This document shows positions 36,901-42,678 of a stretch of 57,034 nucleotides of DNA, one piece after another. A model generated the notes under the pieces. It made no database searches, was not told the DNA's origin, and saw only the letters and a program-made list of their open reading frames with translations. Where the stretch lies: positions 1-57,034 of IMG/VR virus record IMGVR_UViG_3300036886_000048. One strand, given 5' to 3'. Origin of the DNA: a virus. The translations under genes were made by a program, and so were the position numbers. Numbering within the stretch: position 1 is the stretch's first letter; each line of letters begins with the position of its first letter.

Positions 36901-37306
36901 TTTAGTTGGGGTTATGCCAGCACCATCGGACATAAATAAGTCGAGAGCCGAAATTCTAATGAGCGAATACAGTGCCGACAGATTGCCTCAAGGAACCAGA
37001 ACTCGCGCACAGGCAGAAAAGGCAGCAGCTTCGTCAGAAATTTATTCCGCTATCAGGAAGAACGACATTGCAAAAGCACAGAAACTATTTGCGGAAGATC
37101 AGGCAAAAGGAATCTTGACTGCTCAAGACTATCGAAAAATTGCCATGTCGTCTGGAAACAATTATTTCGTGAACACATTTAAGAAGTTGACTTACGAACA
37201 GGCAGTTCGAGTTATGGCAGTAGCAACTCCAACAGAACAAAAAGAACTTGCTTTTGTATTTGCCCGGAAAAGGGCAACCTTTATTCAGAAAGGCGGCAGG
37301 CCATGA
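27962..37306 (+). CDS. Giant polyvalent protein with GGDEF and zincin domains
   Basis: 3114 codons. The order seen is as follows. A short N-terminal domain (1-40) and hydrophobic glycine-rich helices (260-350) come first, then a disordered linker (about 555-660). A GGDEF domain (690-850) contains D-E-L-T-D-L-P-N at 693, the metal Asp717, N-D-T-H-G-H-P-A-G-D and an intact G-G-D-E-F at 761-765; no inhibitory RxxD precedes it. Polyvalent-type domains follow (F-I-E-E-I-Q-S-D-W-G-Q-K-G near 1535). A zinc peptidase motif H-E-M-T-H is at 1858-1862. A domain shared with the protein at 2605 lies at about 2030-2110. A possible ADP-ribosyltransferase-like region spans 2131-2264, and a long helical C-terminus has membrane-like segments. 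Known polyvalent proteins of this kind are thought to enter the host with the DNA. It directly follows the ejection genes, which fits. Domain borders are approximate. Confidence 0.85.
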   Translation: MTTTVNLPDGTQLNFPDGMDNQSMQSAIYTSFPQYAPKPAPSFFERTQQKIAAAVAPTSDVSVMDQIKNISSGQIKNATAKFNAPDSTIGFDQNGISDTGTRSLTQAILNQSPVRKVETNPATLEPDYVAPVQQSLTPVETAYTNVGKILDNAKTGAVDLAVPQNTEQVLARDSQNMHPTEKPVVTDIGNAIAETAKSSGRSIEDLYASLGGGMHILNQDYAAGIVADNMKAGDSSYRATRFPGKVVENALPLVPAVASFFIPGVGEVLGSAMLAAQFGWGSGKDAIDQGKSVGNAQLKTAEYAVLGTSLGGLVTGGATKALSIIPGIGKAFVPAAADTVGQYASRMAQGAAGMAAFVPVGTAINQGTDVLTGQSGKPEDYQYMPTVDQLMAGALLPVPHATRDFVQRNTMPEKYIGLPNGDTAMSHSYGALFSSEDAANSFIESNGLTRGWEPQALTVSGNKLGFVVKAKPALEVDLTPKRTASDGSTPLDFSQPEPSTQPPIPELTDAVGGTPVGNQEVNSQMANAFRSATEDAAYKQVEQQKQASIEKAYNLNFAENQFQKYQGEQNVPRNETVHPEIPTQSTQGETGVTGGSTENGILRSDNGGGESGSNPVRQDQQGLKTVLDAVKTGTDQVSNAGQQTELTGRRNHIESVPPELDQRSGLDQRHDEIMRMQVAHMTPEELRHTILHDELTDLPNLRNFNESPVQAIVGFGDVNGLKGLNDTHGHPAGDALIAATGHILKKVTISTGGRVTFYRRGGDEFLVYGPDEKAVNAAIALARRELKKASFDFQTIDGQTGTQKGISIAFGIGKDVASAEVKMKADKARQKANGAAARGELSSGLSLHNPVQDATNNAIDALAQQHGVSTTPVAPIDDHRTQVPAVAKLDKTLRIIQNLPEQRVNQTNTLPEPVEIPAKNEQVIEQKPSTQVQGLRPIIEDMIRNKVVASRPNKAGQRLDLAPAIQRAKEILSGTRTATPAEVSWWTRTAKRFEGVDAPSGQAARAIIDYLKSGKTEIQKSVHVYPGESTPEILHNQDTKNAIIKQVQLDHPTWGDAITKLLERADNGQRGGLVIGSEKENLQRAAEMLAQKNGTTVQHELDRLSSATQQSITVIRAKTEDEAHKIASAVGGRVGSDLQGWKVETSTPVTGPLQYSIAAYEGLSPEEITTNPSSSKLLGLLNRVEKAKRTAILRGLVDDAGNLHVWAAHDAIHPEGAKASGIPYDYTKRVVITKTEGLPYFSFVDLGINKSDLIRRYGNNEVLFDVPGKGIATGAEYAKQENIKSDKLLHDLRIEPLQYSKNQMGFYSQLKNAIDSASDKIFTTGQQVKSWLDANAGKLGVKKDEIYWSGLTEYLEMNPGKITKQAVKSFLQIYGNVEVKEVTLGGFKNEWEILSEHTGKRIGGTYPTELAARRAANDSPVGDNPIVNQVRADNTGGAPKYYVYQLPGGENYKELLLTLPEKNDSTEKLKDALDKEYRVHGNSEHYDELLAQQKKIRDENKNFTSQHFNEKNILVHIRFNERTDANGKKVLFIEEIQSDWGQKGKKEGFVTDGKLPTDWTVHQTGPDGSWYVLDKSNTQVGIYGRTREEAIATALNPKGYTGGVSNAPFVTDTKSWTTLALKRMIIYAAENGYDKIAWTTGEQQVDRYNLAHQLQKITAIKRGDTFQILGIGTDGQSHNFGDHTVAELPNVVGKELAEKIANQEMPNEVYAGNDLKIGGEGMKGYYDQIVPQVANEILKKVGGGKVEPVGINTRHEGAVSGEMVMNQWHIPMDQQDRYWHDMTLTQRYTAIHAFRSEKDVQPGFVITPELRTKIQSEGLPLFSKQNTRTPGFYSPELGTAFVNHDEVSVKDASAIILHEMTHSADTKTHPTDTDGRMTIIGKQVVTRMNTPGVMGLPVYARVWDRLVNAGETNNPREALNYLVEETLNDAKRFGYSRLDKGFMGWLQRQGFAVSKPVKEWVANIRAAMYEHGISVKVEDLTVDDMIAAATRGMKRVAEGKQEVAGLENKAILNVGLDIPGGGKLNPEDVRSSVEKLGVKVLSENLHQSDTEMTSVLRLSRPLTKDEVYQLAVEHKQDAIAQRLPNGTGFLAGPKAADWGDYNPEYFKMPNGKSASESNTIQGSERGSKPGEISVTGVHYGKKLFSELSGKFFGTAGAGAERDWLNKLPKDDPLQTRLAFYVNEGNGTFPELQNGVGHVPHEVPLNNLYDVGSKLIKTPVGDYAAFEHEVLKQGYSGYYIKNAQGVGKRQQGVAVLLGDAAKSLTVPSQIQFSKKETFENLKTTVDDLADRVKSNKSMSTVSSGISGAWDGIQRAFAPQYRSPEAREVSRILIEGLGTKEMEGIRFRAKLNNASKVNNEELTLSQKARDIVEKGLTVAADKVFLRNSKEENYAFMQAMDTGDSAYFSTRPELKSMAYVMGKMFYDKAREVQSLGTGALETIRENYFPHIWNREPSGDTQRQIMTALSKRPFEGQKDFVKARIFDDFNAGIKAGLEPVSDNPLDLVLLKMEEMDKYILAHKTLRTIAENSDAVTLIGAGDKKPAGYEDVNGRFGFITIGNEKLRYVARDDVAQVINNYLSPNLYHNKYVGKLYTGGMSAANTLNQFQLGVFSAFHAGFTSFEAVISHAAVGIKALSGGDFKAAAHYIGTAPAAWINNPKMGDRIIKEMLTKGSHPEMAQIIEGLQLAGFKWQMDTRLRTDSTKRMIQAWGEGRQIVAAAHSLNAVVEQSARPILEWLVPRQKFGVFGEMYNKWIQDNPNASHEELRNSAQQIWNRVDSRLGQVVYTRLFMHNVTKNFGQLLLRAPGWTGGTILEVGGGMKDLALYAKDVATGKNPGEISDRAAYTLSMLLVTSISNALLTTLFTGSAPKDWKDLVAFRTGNVDEHGRPERFMLPTYMKDVYAYAHDPVKTLLHKTHPLLSVVSDIARNRDYYGTEIRSEDDGLLRQLGEAAGYVAGSFVPFWMKGVQKEHARGGSLMTEALPLVGVMPAPSDINKSRAEILMSEYSADRLPQGTRTRAQAEKAAASSEIYSAIRKNDIAKAQKLFAEDQAKGILTAQDYRKIAMSSGNNYFVNTFKKLTYEQAVRVMAVATPTEQKELAFVFARKRATFIQKGGRP
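29670..29900 (+). CDS. Overlapping gene inside the polyvalent linker
   Basis: 76 codons in the +1 frame relative to the polyvalent gene. The ATG at 29670 has a perfect AAGGAG at 29658-29663 with a six-base gap. The product is a well-formed helical, basic protein (M-S-Q-E-T-R-L-Y-I-P-K-Y-L-R-K-A-L, then S-P-E-E-A-L-K-M-A-F-Y-D-Q-I-M). Over the same bases the polyvalent frame reads only a low-complexity Gly/Ser/Gln/Thr linker. The balance of evidence suggests that the small frame is the one under protein-level selection. No family was recognised. Confidence 0.6.
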   Translation: MSQETRLYIPKYLRKALKEKLVSPEEALKMAFYDQIMAGASQGLIQYAKISKDLKQSSTLLKQEQIKFLMRGNKLN

Positions 37307-37614
37307 CGGATTTAAAACCCGGTGACAGATGTATTGTAATTCGAAGTGATTTGGGAAACGAGGGGAAAATCTGCACAGTTACGGATTATTTCTTTGGTGG
37401 AGAATTTGACGGAAAGCGGGTATCGTTTATTGCCGATGTGATTATCACCAGCATGGGTTCTCCATTTAAGATTGCGTCATTGAATGGAATAAAACGGAGT
37501 ACAATGACTACCCCCGCATATTCGCGTAATCTCAGGAAATTGCCCGACATCCTTGACGAACAACCAGCGGAACAAGTTCGATTACCACTCTTGGGTAAAA
37601 AGAGCGAGAAGTAA
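37303..37614 (+). CDS. Small KOW/SH3-like protein
   Basis: A 103-residue protein coupled to the polyvalent gene through ATGA. It begins K-P-G-D-R-C-I-V-I-R-S-D-L-G-N-E-G-K-I-C-T-V, a pattern of small SH3-like barrels (KOW-type) used to bind nucleic acid or protein, and has a basic tail. Function unknown. Confidence 0.6.
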   Translation: MTDLKPGDRCIVIRSDLGNEGKICTVTDYFFGGEFDGKRVSFIADVIITSMGSPFKIASLNGIKRSTMTTPAYSRNLRKLPDILDEQPAEQVRLPLLGKKSEK

Positions 37615-37638
37615 AACATAAACCGCAGCACAAAAGAA

Positions 37639-37677
37639 AACGGTCAGTACGATAAAATCTCTGACCGTTAATTTTTT
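37639..37677. terminator. Bidirectional terminator between convergent operons
   Basis: AACGGTCAG (37639-37647) pairs with CTGACCGTT (37661-37669), followed by a T-run (37672-37677) on the + strand and preceded by an A-rich stretch that serves the leftward transcript. It separates the rightward late operon from the leftward replication operon. Confidence 0.85.
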
Positions 37678-37682
37678 ATTAG

Positions 37683-39560
37683 TCATTGCAATTCCAATAA
37701 TTTTTCATCAAAATAAAGAGGGAAGTTAAGTTGCTGCTGGCTGACTCCTATTCCGGCGAGAATATCTTGCGCCTTCCGGATATACCAATCGTAGTCTACG
37801 TCGGTTGGAAACACGTCTGGAAGTTGCATTAACGGCATTGCGCCCTGACTGTCTGGAACCATGTTTCCTGTAGTCTTGTAGTGGATGGCAGTGCCAGTAG
37901 ACGTACTATGATAAAATCGAATTGCTTTTCCAACATAACAACCATCCTTCAATGCTCCACCGTTCACTTTTCGAACTGTGACGAACTTCCGAATATCGGT
38001 TGCCTTAGAAATTGTTTCTTCTAATGGAACGTCGTCACGCAAATATGCGATTACGGACTCTCCACATATTTCATTTAACGGACTATGTTTCAGATCAACT
38101 TCTGATCCTTCAACCAAACCGTAGTCACGGAAGATTCCAATTTTTTTAATCTTGCCGTTCATTTTGACTGCAAAATAATTATTCACATCGCGGGTATGCA
38201 ACATTAGATAAGGCGTTTCTTCCGTTTCAAAACCAGTTTGTTTTTCCCAAACCGAAACAATTTCCAACATTTTGTCTCGAAACAAACGAGGACACGCAAT
38301 CACCACGCCATCGGTATTTGCACTTACAACCGGAATGTGAGCAAGCTCCAACGCTTCGATTAGCATGAGCGACGCCAGTTGTCCAGTTAATGTAATCTGG
38401 AGCATCATCTTCGGAGCATATAGTTTAGAATACTTGCTATTTGTTTTACCAAAGGTTCCGTTAATCAAAACTTTCAATGATTCGGCATCATCTACATTTC
38501 CTTCGTCTTTGGTTTTCAATCTCGCCACAACAAAGATTTTAAATATTTTTAGAAACAACTCGGTCAGGTGCGGCGGAAACAAACCGCAGTTCAAAATAAT
38601 CGACGGATAATAACTGCGAACGTCCCTGTCAACCAGTATCGTGTCCAGATCGGTTTTATGCGAGGTGTTTGACTCACACGAATGTAAACCTCCCATTCCT
38701 AGTTGATATTCTTTTCCACAAATAGATATTGTTTTGTCTGATAGTTCGGGGTCTAGTCCGGTCAAGGTTCCGTTTGGTTGTGTAACAAAAGTCGAATTGA
38801 GAACTCGCTGGAGAACAGTGTTTAATTTCTCAGTTTGAAATGATATGAACTGTGGCGCAGAATATACGAATTTCATCCCCGCACGAAACTGAGGTCGTTT
38901 TACCGGGCCGTCCATGACTTTCTGAATTTCCGAACAAATGACGGCTTCGGCGCACTGAGCGTCGGATTTACTTCTCAGGTCAAGTCCGTATTTCTCTGAC
39001 ATTTTCACTCGAAGTTCGATAGGCCGTTTCAAAGCCGCATACAATTCCAGAGTAATCTGAATGTCGTTTCCACAATATTCTGCCACCGGGCGCATTTGAT
39101 CCAGTGTAAGCACGTCTGATGGGTCGTAGGGGAGGTCTTGCATCTTTTTGGTATGTAGCCTACCACCGTAGATTTTTAAGCTGTCTGCGACCCCCGGAGC
39201 GACTTCTATCAGGTCAATCTGGTCAAAGCGAGAATCGTTTATAAAGGCAAACGGTTTTAAATCGAATTCGTCATAGAATTGCCATGATTTTATACCGAAA
39301 ACAATGATCCTGTCGTTTGCAGATTTCAGTTGTTCGTTTGTTGCCCCTGATAAGGCATATGCAATCATCGGGAAATCGTAGTTGATCCCGTTGAAGGTAA
39401 TGACGGTATATTTCATCAGAACAGTTTTTAGACCGTCAACATCAAGTGGATGGCCTTCGTAAAGTTCGAAGTCCTTTGTTTTTCCGGTTTCCAGATTCTT
39501 AAATTTGCATAGCCAGTAATTCGGAAAACACTCTGTATCCATACCGCAAACGGGTTTCAT
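37683..39560 (-). CDS. Family B DNA polymerase
   Basis: A 625-residue replicative polymerase with proofreading. Exonuclease motifs are Exo I D8-x-E10, Exo II F-N57-x4-D62, and Exo III Y162-x3-D166. Polymerase motif A is D311/D313-x-x-S-Y-Y-P-S-I, motif B is K363-x3-N-G-x2-G371, and motif C is N-T-D417-G; the usual first Asp of the DTD motif is Asn here, while the catalytic second Asp is kept. The protein is shorter than typical PolB enzymes, so accessory subdomains are reduced. Its start overlaps the stop of the HNH gene. It is the last gene of the leftward operon. Confidence 0.9.
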   Translation of the reverse strand: MKPVCGMDTECFPNYWLCKFKNLETGKTKDFELYEGHPLDVDGLKTVLMKYTVITFNGINYDFPMIAYALSGATNEQLKSANDRIIVFGIKSWQFYDEFDLKPFAFINDSRFDQIDLIEVAPGVADSLKIYGGRLHTKKMQDLPYDPSDVLTLDQMRPVAEYCGNDIQITLELYAALKRPIELRVKMSEKYGLDLRSKSDAQCAEAVICSEIQKVMDGPVKRPQFRAGMKFVYSAPQFISFQTEKLNTVLQRVLNSTFVTQPNGTLTGLDPELSDKTISICGKEYQLGMGGLHSCESNTSHKTDLDTILVDRDVRSYYPSIILNCGLFPPHLTELFLKIFKIFVVARLKTKDEGNVDDAESLKVLINGTFGKTNSKYSKLYAPKMMLQITLTGQLASLMLIEALELAHIPVVSANTDGVVIACPRLFRDKMLEIVSVWEKQTGFETEETPYLMLHTRDVNNYFAVKMNGKIKKIGIFRDYGLVEGSEVDLKHSPLNEICGESVIAYLRDDVPLEETISKATDIRKFVTVRKVNGGALKDGCYVGKAIRFYHSTSTGTAIHYKTTGNMVPDSQGAMPLMQLPDVFPTDVDYDWYIRKAQDILAGIGVSQQQLNFPLYFDEKLLELQ

Positions 39561-39886
39561 TGAATACGCTTTCTCAGATTTTGCATGTTGACACTATGCG
39601 GGACACACCTTAATTTTTCGTATCGGTTATCGTCCCGGCAATGAAACTTGTGGTCAATATCCCGATCATCTGCAACCGAACCGTGCATATAAATCCAAAC
39701 CAATCGGTGAGCCTTATATTGAACTCCGTCGATTCGAATGACAACGTACCCATCCATGTTGATTGTTCCAAGTATATCACCCGGACGAACACCTTTAGAA
39801 CCTCTACCACGTTTCACCAAAGAAGTAAACAGACCAGTTTCAGGATCGTAGGTTACTAATTCTTTAAGTCGAGCTTGGGTAATCAT
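39557..39886 (-). CDS. HNH endonuclease
   Basis: A 109-residue free-standing HNH protein with A-H60-R-L-V-W, I-D-H79-K, D-N-R (86-88) and the N-x2-N end (100-103) of the HNH_3-type homing endonucleases. An N-terminal Y-D-P-E-T-G-L-F motif is also usual in that group. It lies in the polymerase operon with ATGA overlaps on both sides. Homing endonucleases often settle next to polymerase genes, and no intron is visible here. Confidence 0.8.
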   Translation of the reverse strand: MITQARLKELVTYDPETGLFTSLVKRGRGSKGVRPGDILGTINMDGYVVIRIDGVQYKAHRLVWIYMHGSVADDRDIDHKFHCRDDNRYEKLRCVPHSVNMQNLRKRIQ

Positions 39887-40008
39887 TGTTCAGGGCAAGA
39901 CTTGGATGCCAGACTAATTGACTTTGCATTATTCAACCTGACTAAACCGCACTTGGCACAATAGTGCCATTTAAGAATGTGCAAAGTAAATGCGTGAGGA
40001 TTATTCAT
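39883..40008 (-). CDS. Small Cys-x2-Cys protein
   Basis: 41 codons from the ATG at 40008 (minus strand), coupled by ATGA overlaps both to the gene before and to the HNH gene after. It contains W-H-Y-C-A-K-C-G, a half zinc ribbon. Coupling on both sides is the main support. Confidence 0.55.
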   Translation of the reverse strand: MNNPHAFTLHILKWHYCAKCGLVRLNNAKSISLASKSCPEQ

Positions 40009-40610
40009 TTTCCCCTCGAAGTAATTGTTAAATCTCGATAGACTTTCACTCCCGGAATACTGAGTGTTTCTTGTTGGCTCAACGCAAAGGCATTTAAAAC
40101 CTTGTTGTCAAGTGCTAGAACTGCCCGGTAAGGTTTTCCTTTTTCAGTAGCGAGAAACTTGAGTAATTTCTCGAATGCCTTTGGATCGTTCGAATCGAGG
40201 TCTGCCTTCCAACGTTTCGATACTGAATTTCCAGCAGATTTTGATATAGGAATAACGACTTCTGTTCCAGACTTACGATCAAGAAATTGTTGTACTTCCT
40301 GTTCAGTAATGAACTTTTTCATTTCAGAATCCAGCAACGTTTTGCACTGGCCTAAAATATCAAGAGGACTTCGAAACAAATTCATTGCCGCCGCATGAGC
40401 CTCGTTCAATGGCCCGGTAATCGTTGCGCGTTTTTCCTCAAGAATTTTAATCTTGGATTTGATCGAGATAAGTTCTTCCCCGGCAAGTTCGTATGTGGCG
40501 GGACTGTCAACTTTAATTGCAATAGTTACGGTGTGCGCCGACTCTGCATCTGATAGAAGTTCGGCAAGATTGAGTGAACCGATTGCAAGTTGAATGTGCT
40601 GGTTTTCCAT
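40005..40610 (-). CDS. Recombination-operon protein of unknown function
   Basis: A 201-residue, largely helical protein. The first half is coiled-coil-like. The second half, S-V-S-K-R-W-K-A-D-L-D with a later I-P-G-V-K-V-Y-R-D-L-T-I, is a pattern I have seen in phage proteins encoded next to exonucleases and annealing proteins. Function unknown. It starts right at the stop of the exonuclease gene. Confidence 0.7.
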   Translation of the reverse strand: MENQHIQLAIGSLNLAELLSDAESAHTVTIAIKVDSPATYELAGEELISIKSKIKILEEKRATITGPLNEAHAAAMNLFRSPLDILGQCKTLLDSEMKKFITEQEVQQFLDRKSGTEVVIPISKSAGNSVSKRWKADLDSNDPKAFEKLLKFLATEKGKPYRAVLALDNKVLNAFALSQQETLSIPGVKVYRDLTITSRGK

Positions 40611-41320
40611 TATTTATTCCTTTCTTTCCATTCTTCGGCAGCATTGATGGCAGCAGTATTTGCATGGATTCTTGCCAGCAAAATTTTAAACAACTCCCAA
40701 TCCTGTTTGTATTTCCATTCGTCGTGAACGATCAACTGGTATTTTCCAGTTTTTTTAAGCCAGAGCGTTGCACGTTTTGCATCCCGTAATCGGCTATATT
40801 CTTCATTCTTGTGGCTGGCGTCATAGGGAACCATTGCTTTTTTCGCTTCCTGATACGCGACCAATTGGACACTGGCAGTCTTGCAAATAGCCGCAGTGTT
40901 TTTTACATCAACAAAATAAAGTTCAGGCATTTCCAGAAGAAAGTCCATAGTTCCTGCATATCTTAGTTCTGAATGAAAAACCTTTTGTTCACTCGAAACA
41001 ATCTTCGGTTTTTTTTCCTCGACAAACATTTTGAAAGCCTCGAAATAAGGCTCAGTTTCAACGAAGAACTCGTATTCGTCGAGGTCGTCTGGACAAGTTT
41101 CTGAAACAGATTGAAGTAACGGGTTCTCATTGTTCTTTTCTTTCGCGTAAATTTCTATTGCCCGGTGAATTGTAGTTCCTCTATCGGCAGCATGTTTTAA
41201 TACTTCTGGACGGATCATTGAAAAGTCATTGAGCGCGGAAATTACATTCGTGACGCTCGGAACTATTTGCCCGTCCAGATAGTAAGCGTGAACCTTTTCA
41301 TCGAAAACTAAGTCACTCAT
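40610..41320 (-). CDS. PD-(D/E)XK exonuclease, RecB/Cas4-like
   Basis: A 236-residue nuclease. The motif set is E111-Q-K-V-F, G123-T-M-D126-F, D138-V-K140 and Q152-x3-Y156, which is the RecB/lambda-exonuclease-type core. It is paired with an ERF-type annealing protein, so it probably resects dsDNA ends in a phage recombination system. ATGA overlap with the annealing gene. Confidence 0.8.
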   Translation of the reverse strand: MSDLVFDEKVHAYYLDGQIVPSVTNVISALNDFSMIRPEVLKHAADRGTTIHRAIEIYAKEKNNENPLLQSVSETCPDDLDEYEFFVETEPYFEAFKMFVEEKKPKIVSSEQKVFHSELRYAGTMDFLLEMPELYFVDVKNTAAICKTASVQLVAYQEAKKAMVPYDASHKNEEYSRLRDAKRATLWLKKTGKYQLIVHDEWKYKQDWELFKILLARIHANTAAINAAEEWKERNK

Positions 41321-41964
41321 TTTTTGCCTTTCAGCGTAGTCTTGATTGCCACAAACTCTGCCTTGGTCATTTCTTTGTAGTCCTCACCAAGCAGTCGATC
41401 AATCCCTGCCTCAGTCAAAATATCCGAAACGCTAGTTTCTTTAAGGGCCTTGAATTTTGCTTTGATGAACGCAATTTCGCCTACTTCGGCGGGAGGGCTG
41501 TCTGTGGCGGAAACTGTCGGTTCAGGCTGAGTTTTAGGTGAAGCCTTAGGTTTTGTTTTTCCGTTTGGTGTCTGTTGAACACCGTCTGTATCGCCTGTCA
41601 TTTGATCTAGGGCGTCGTGTTCGACAATCTCAAGCGCAGTTGTCCAAAGATACCTACGCAAATACGATTCCACCGCACCCAAATTTTGAACAGGGTGGCA
41701 ACCTTTTAAAGCCGCTTCGGACATGGGCGAAGTAACTATCACTTCGCTATTATCGTCGGTATCCGTGATCGTAAGTGTGGCTAATTCGCCAGTATAACGA
41801 ACTAATCCACAAAGTCCGAGTTTATGAAAAATTAGTTGTATTGCCGGAAGAAAATCTTCAAGTTCGAAGTAACTATTGCCGGAATACTCGTTTTTTCCGG
41901 TCTTTTTAAGCGAAGTTGCTTGAAGGTCTACTCTGGCCTGCATCAGTTTTTTAAGTACGCTCAT
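41317..41964 (-). CDS. ERF-type single-strand annealing protein
   Basis: A 215-residue protein from the ATG at 41964, which has GGAG upstream; the longer frame to 42096 would cross the promoter and is rejected. The pattern G-N-S-Y-F-E-L-E-D-F-L-P-A-I, a Y-T-G-E-L-A-T-L-T-I-T core and G-A-V-E-S-Y-L-R-R-Y is that of the ERF superfamily. After about residue 125 the linker is disordered, ending in a small helical domain. It works with the adjacent exonuclease. Confidence 0.8.
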   Translation of the reverse strand: MSVLKKLMQARVDLQATSLKKTGKNEYSGNSYFELEDFLPAIQLIFHKLGLCGLVRYTGELATLTITDTDDNSEVIVTSPMSEAALKGCHPVQNLGAVESYLRRYLWTTALEIVEHDALDQMTGDTDGVQQTPNGKTKPKASPKTQPEPTVSATDSPPAEVGEIAFIKAKFKALKETSVSDILTEAGIDRLLGEDYKEMTKAEFVAIKTTLKGKK

Positions 41965-42067
41965 TTTGCGGTTCTCCGTGGAAAAATTGAACGGGTTACG
42001 GTTCCCGCTTTGCCCGGTAATGCCTCGCCCACATTCGGGTGGTATCTCTGGCAACGATTTGAGGCAC

Positions 42068-42096
42068 ATTAAACCACAGTTTGATTCAAATGTCAA
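42068..42096 (-). promoter_or_regulatory. Leftward sigma-70 promoter
   Basis: On the minus strand TTGACA (42096-42091), a 17-bp spacer and TTTAAT (42073-42068) with TG upstream. It drives the annealing protein-exonuclease-polymerase operon. Confidence 0.8.
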
Positions 42097-42130
42097 GCGA
42101 TTTAACTTGGCGAGGGCGGTTAATAAACCT

Positions 42131-42159
42131 TGACTTTTAACCGAAGTTATGGTAAGATG
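42131..42159 (+). promoter_or_regulatory. Rightward promoter of the long RNA
   Basis: TTGACT (42131-42136), a 17-bp spacer and TAAGAT (42154-42159) with TG upstream. It is back to back with the leftward promoter and no protein gene follows before the terminator at 42596. Confidence 0.75.
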
Positions 42160-42349
42160 TATGCAAGGTTGTGAAATTGATTAAATGTTGCCCGACAAAA
42201 CTTAATTGGTATTCGGAACAACAATTTTGCAACCGTTGCCGCATGATCCCATGAGTCGATAGTAGGTGAATGGGAATGGTTCGTTACCGATAAAAGTAAT
42301 CCTCCGAATAACGTGAACGGAGGCGTCTATCGACAAAGCGGCAAGATTT

Positions 42350-42423
42350 CGAGGGGTAGCTCAGTCTGGTAGAGCTGGAGCCTCATAAGCTCAATGTCGC
42401 AAGTTCGAATCTTGCCCCCGCAA
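42350..42423 (+). tRNA. tRNA-Met(CAT), initiator-like, degenerate
   Basis: A cloverleaf can be drawn: acceptor C1-G7/C66-A72, D-stem GCTC/GAGC, anticodon loop CTCATAA, T-arm GCAAG-TTCGAAT-CTTGC, discriminator A73 followed by CC but no encoded CCA. C1 opposite A72 is unpaired, the hallmark of bacterial initiator tRNA. However, the three G-C pairs at the anticodon stem typical of initiators are replaced, and A3-G70 and G27-A43 are mismatched. It is embedded in the long RNA rather than in a tRNA cluster. Confidence 0.7.
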
Positions 42424-42543
42424 CCGAACTTAGACGTTACCGAAAACCGTAGATTACCGGGCAAGCCGCATTGCTACGTCAGTAGGGTAAATCGAAGTTG
42501 ACTTACGCCGGATGGAAAGAATCTGGCACGAATTGCAACAGAG

Positions 42544-42556
42544 AAGGAGGTGATCC
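42544..42556 (+). promoter_or_regulatory. 13-nt complement of the 16S rRNA 3' end
   Basis: AAGGAGGTGATCC pairs without mismatch with the universal 16S tail GGAUCACCUCCUU. No start codon follows at a usable distance, since the GTG within it leads to a stop after four codons. It is therefore not a normal ribosome binding site. Confidence 0.7.
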
Positions 42557-42595
42557 TAGTCTGAACAGACCCGAAGAGAGTCGATTGCAGTTTTA

Positions 42596-42631
42596 GACCA
42601 ACATAATTCCGGTTAGTTGGTCTTTTTTTTT
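42596..42631 (+). terminator. Rho-independent terminator
   Basis: GACCAAC (42596-42602) pairs with GTTGGTC (42616-42622), followed by nine T residues. It ends the long RNA and isolates the helicase promoter. Confidence 0.9.
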
Positions 42632-42649
42632 GCTCAAAAATATTTATGT

Positions 42650-42677
42650 TGACAGTTTTTTAAATTTGTGTTAAACT
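42650..42677 (+). promoter_or_regulatory. Probable promoter for the helicase operon
   Basis: TTGACA (42650-42655), a 16-bp spacer and TAAACT (42672-42677), directly after the terminator. Confidence 0.55.
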
Positions 42678-42678
42678 A

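Larger units (their letters stand above)
42166..42631 (+). ncRNA. Long structured RNA containing an initiator-like tRNA and an anti-16S segment
   Basis: About 460 nt between a good promoter and a strong terminator, with no plausible coding frame. Visible structure includes GTCGATAG (42255-42262) pairing with CTATCGAC (42327-42334) around an inner CCTCCG/CGGAGG hairpin. A tRNA-like domain lies at 42350-42423. AAGGAGGTGATCC (42544-42556) is an exact 13-nt complement of the conserved 16S rRNA 3' end, and GTCTG/CAGAC forms a tight hairpin next to it. Large phage RNAs that lie near or hold tRNAs (the GOLLD and ROOL classes) are known, but I cannot show that this belongs to them. Confidence 0.65.

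Noticed and set aside
41965-42096. Longer N-terminus of the annealing protein from 42096
   Set aside because: It would cover its own -10 and -35 elements; ATG 41964 has a good GGAG and begins at the usual family start.
42350-42423. tRNA as a phage attachment site
   Set aside because: No integrase or excisionase was recognised, and the tRNA is complete and embedded in a longer transcript.
42544-42580. Start of a small protein gene behind the strong Shine-Dalgarno sequence
   Set aside because: Frames that start within 15 bases end within 4-11 codons, and only GTG or CTG starts are available.
42166-42631. tmRNA or RNase P RNA
   Set aside because: There is a complete tRNA with an anticodon inside, rather than a split tRNA-like domain with a tag frame, and I see no RNase P core motifs.
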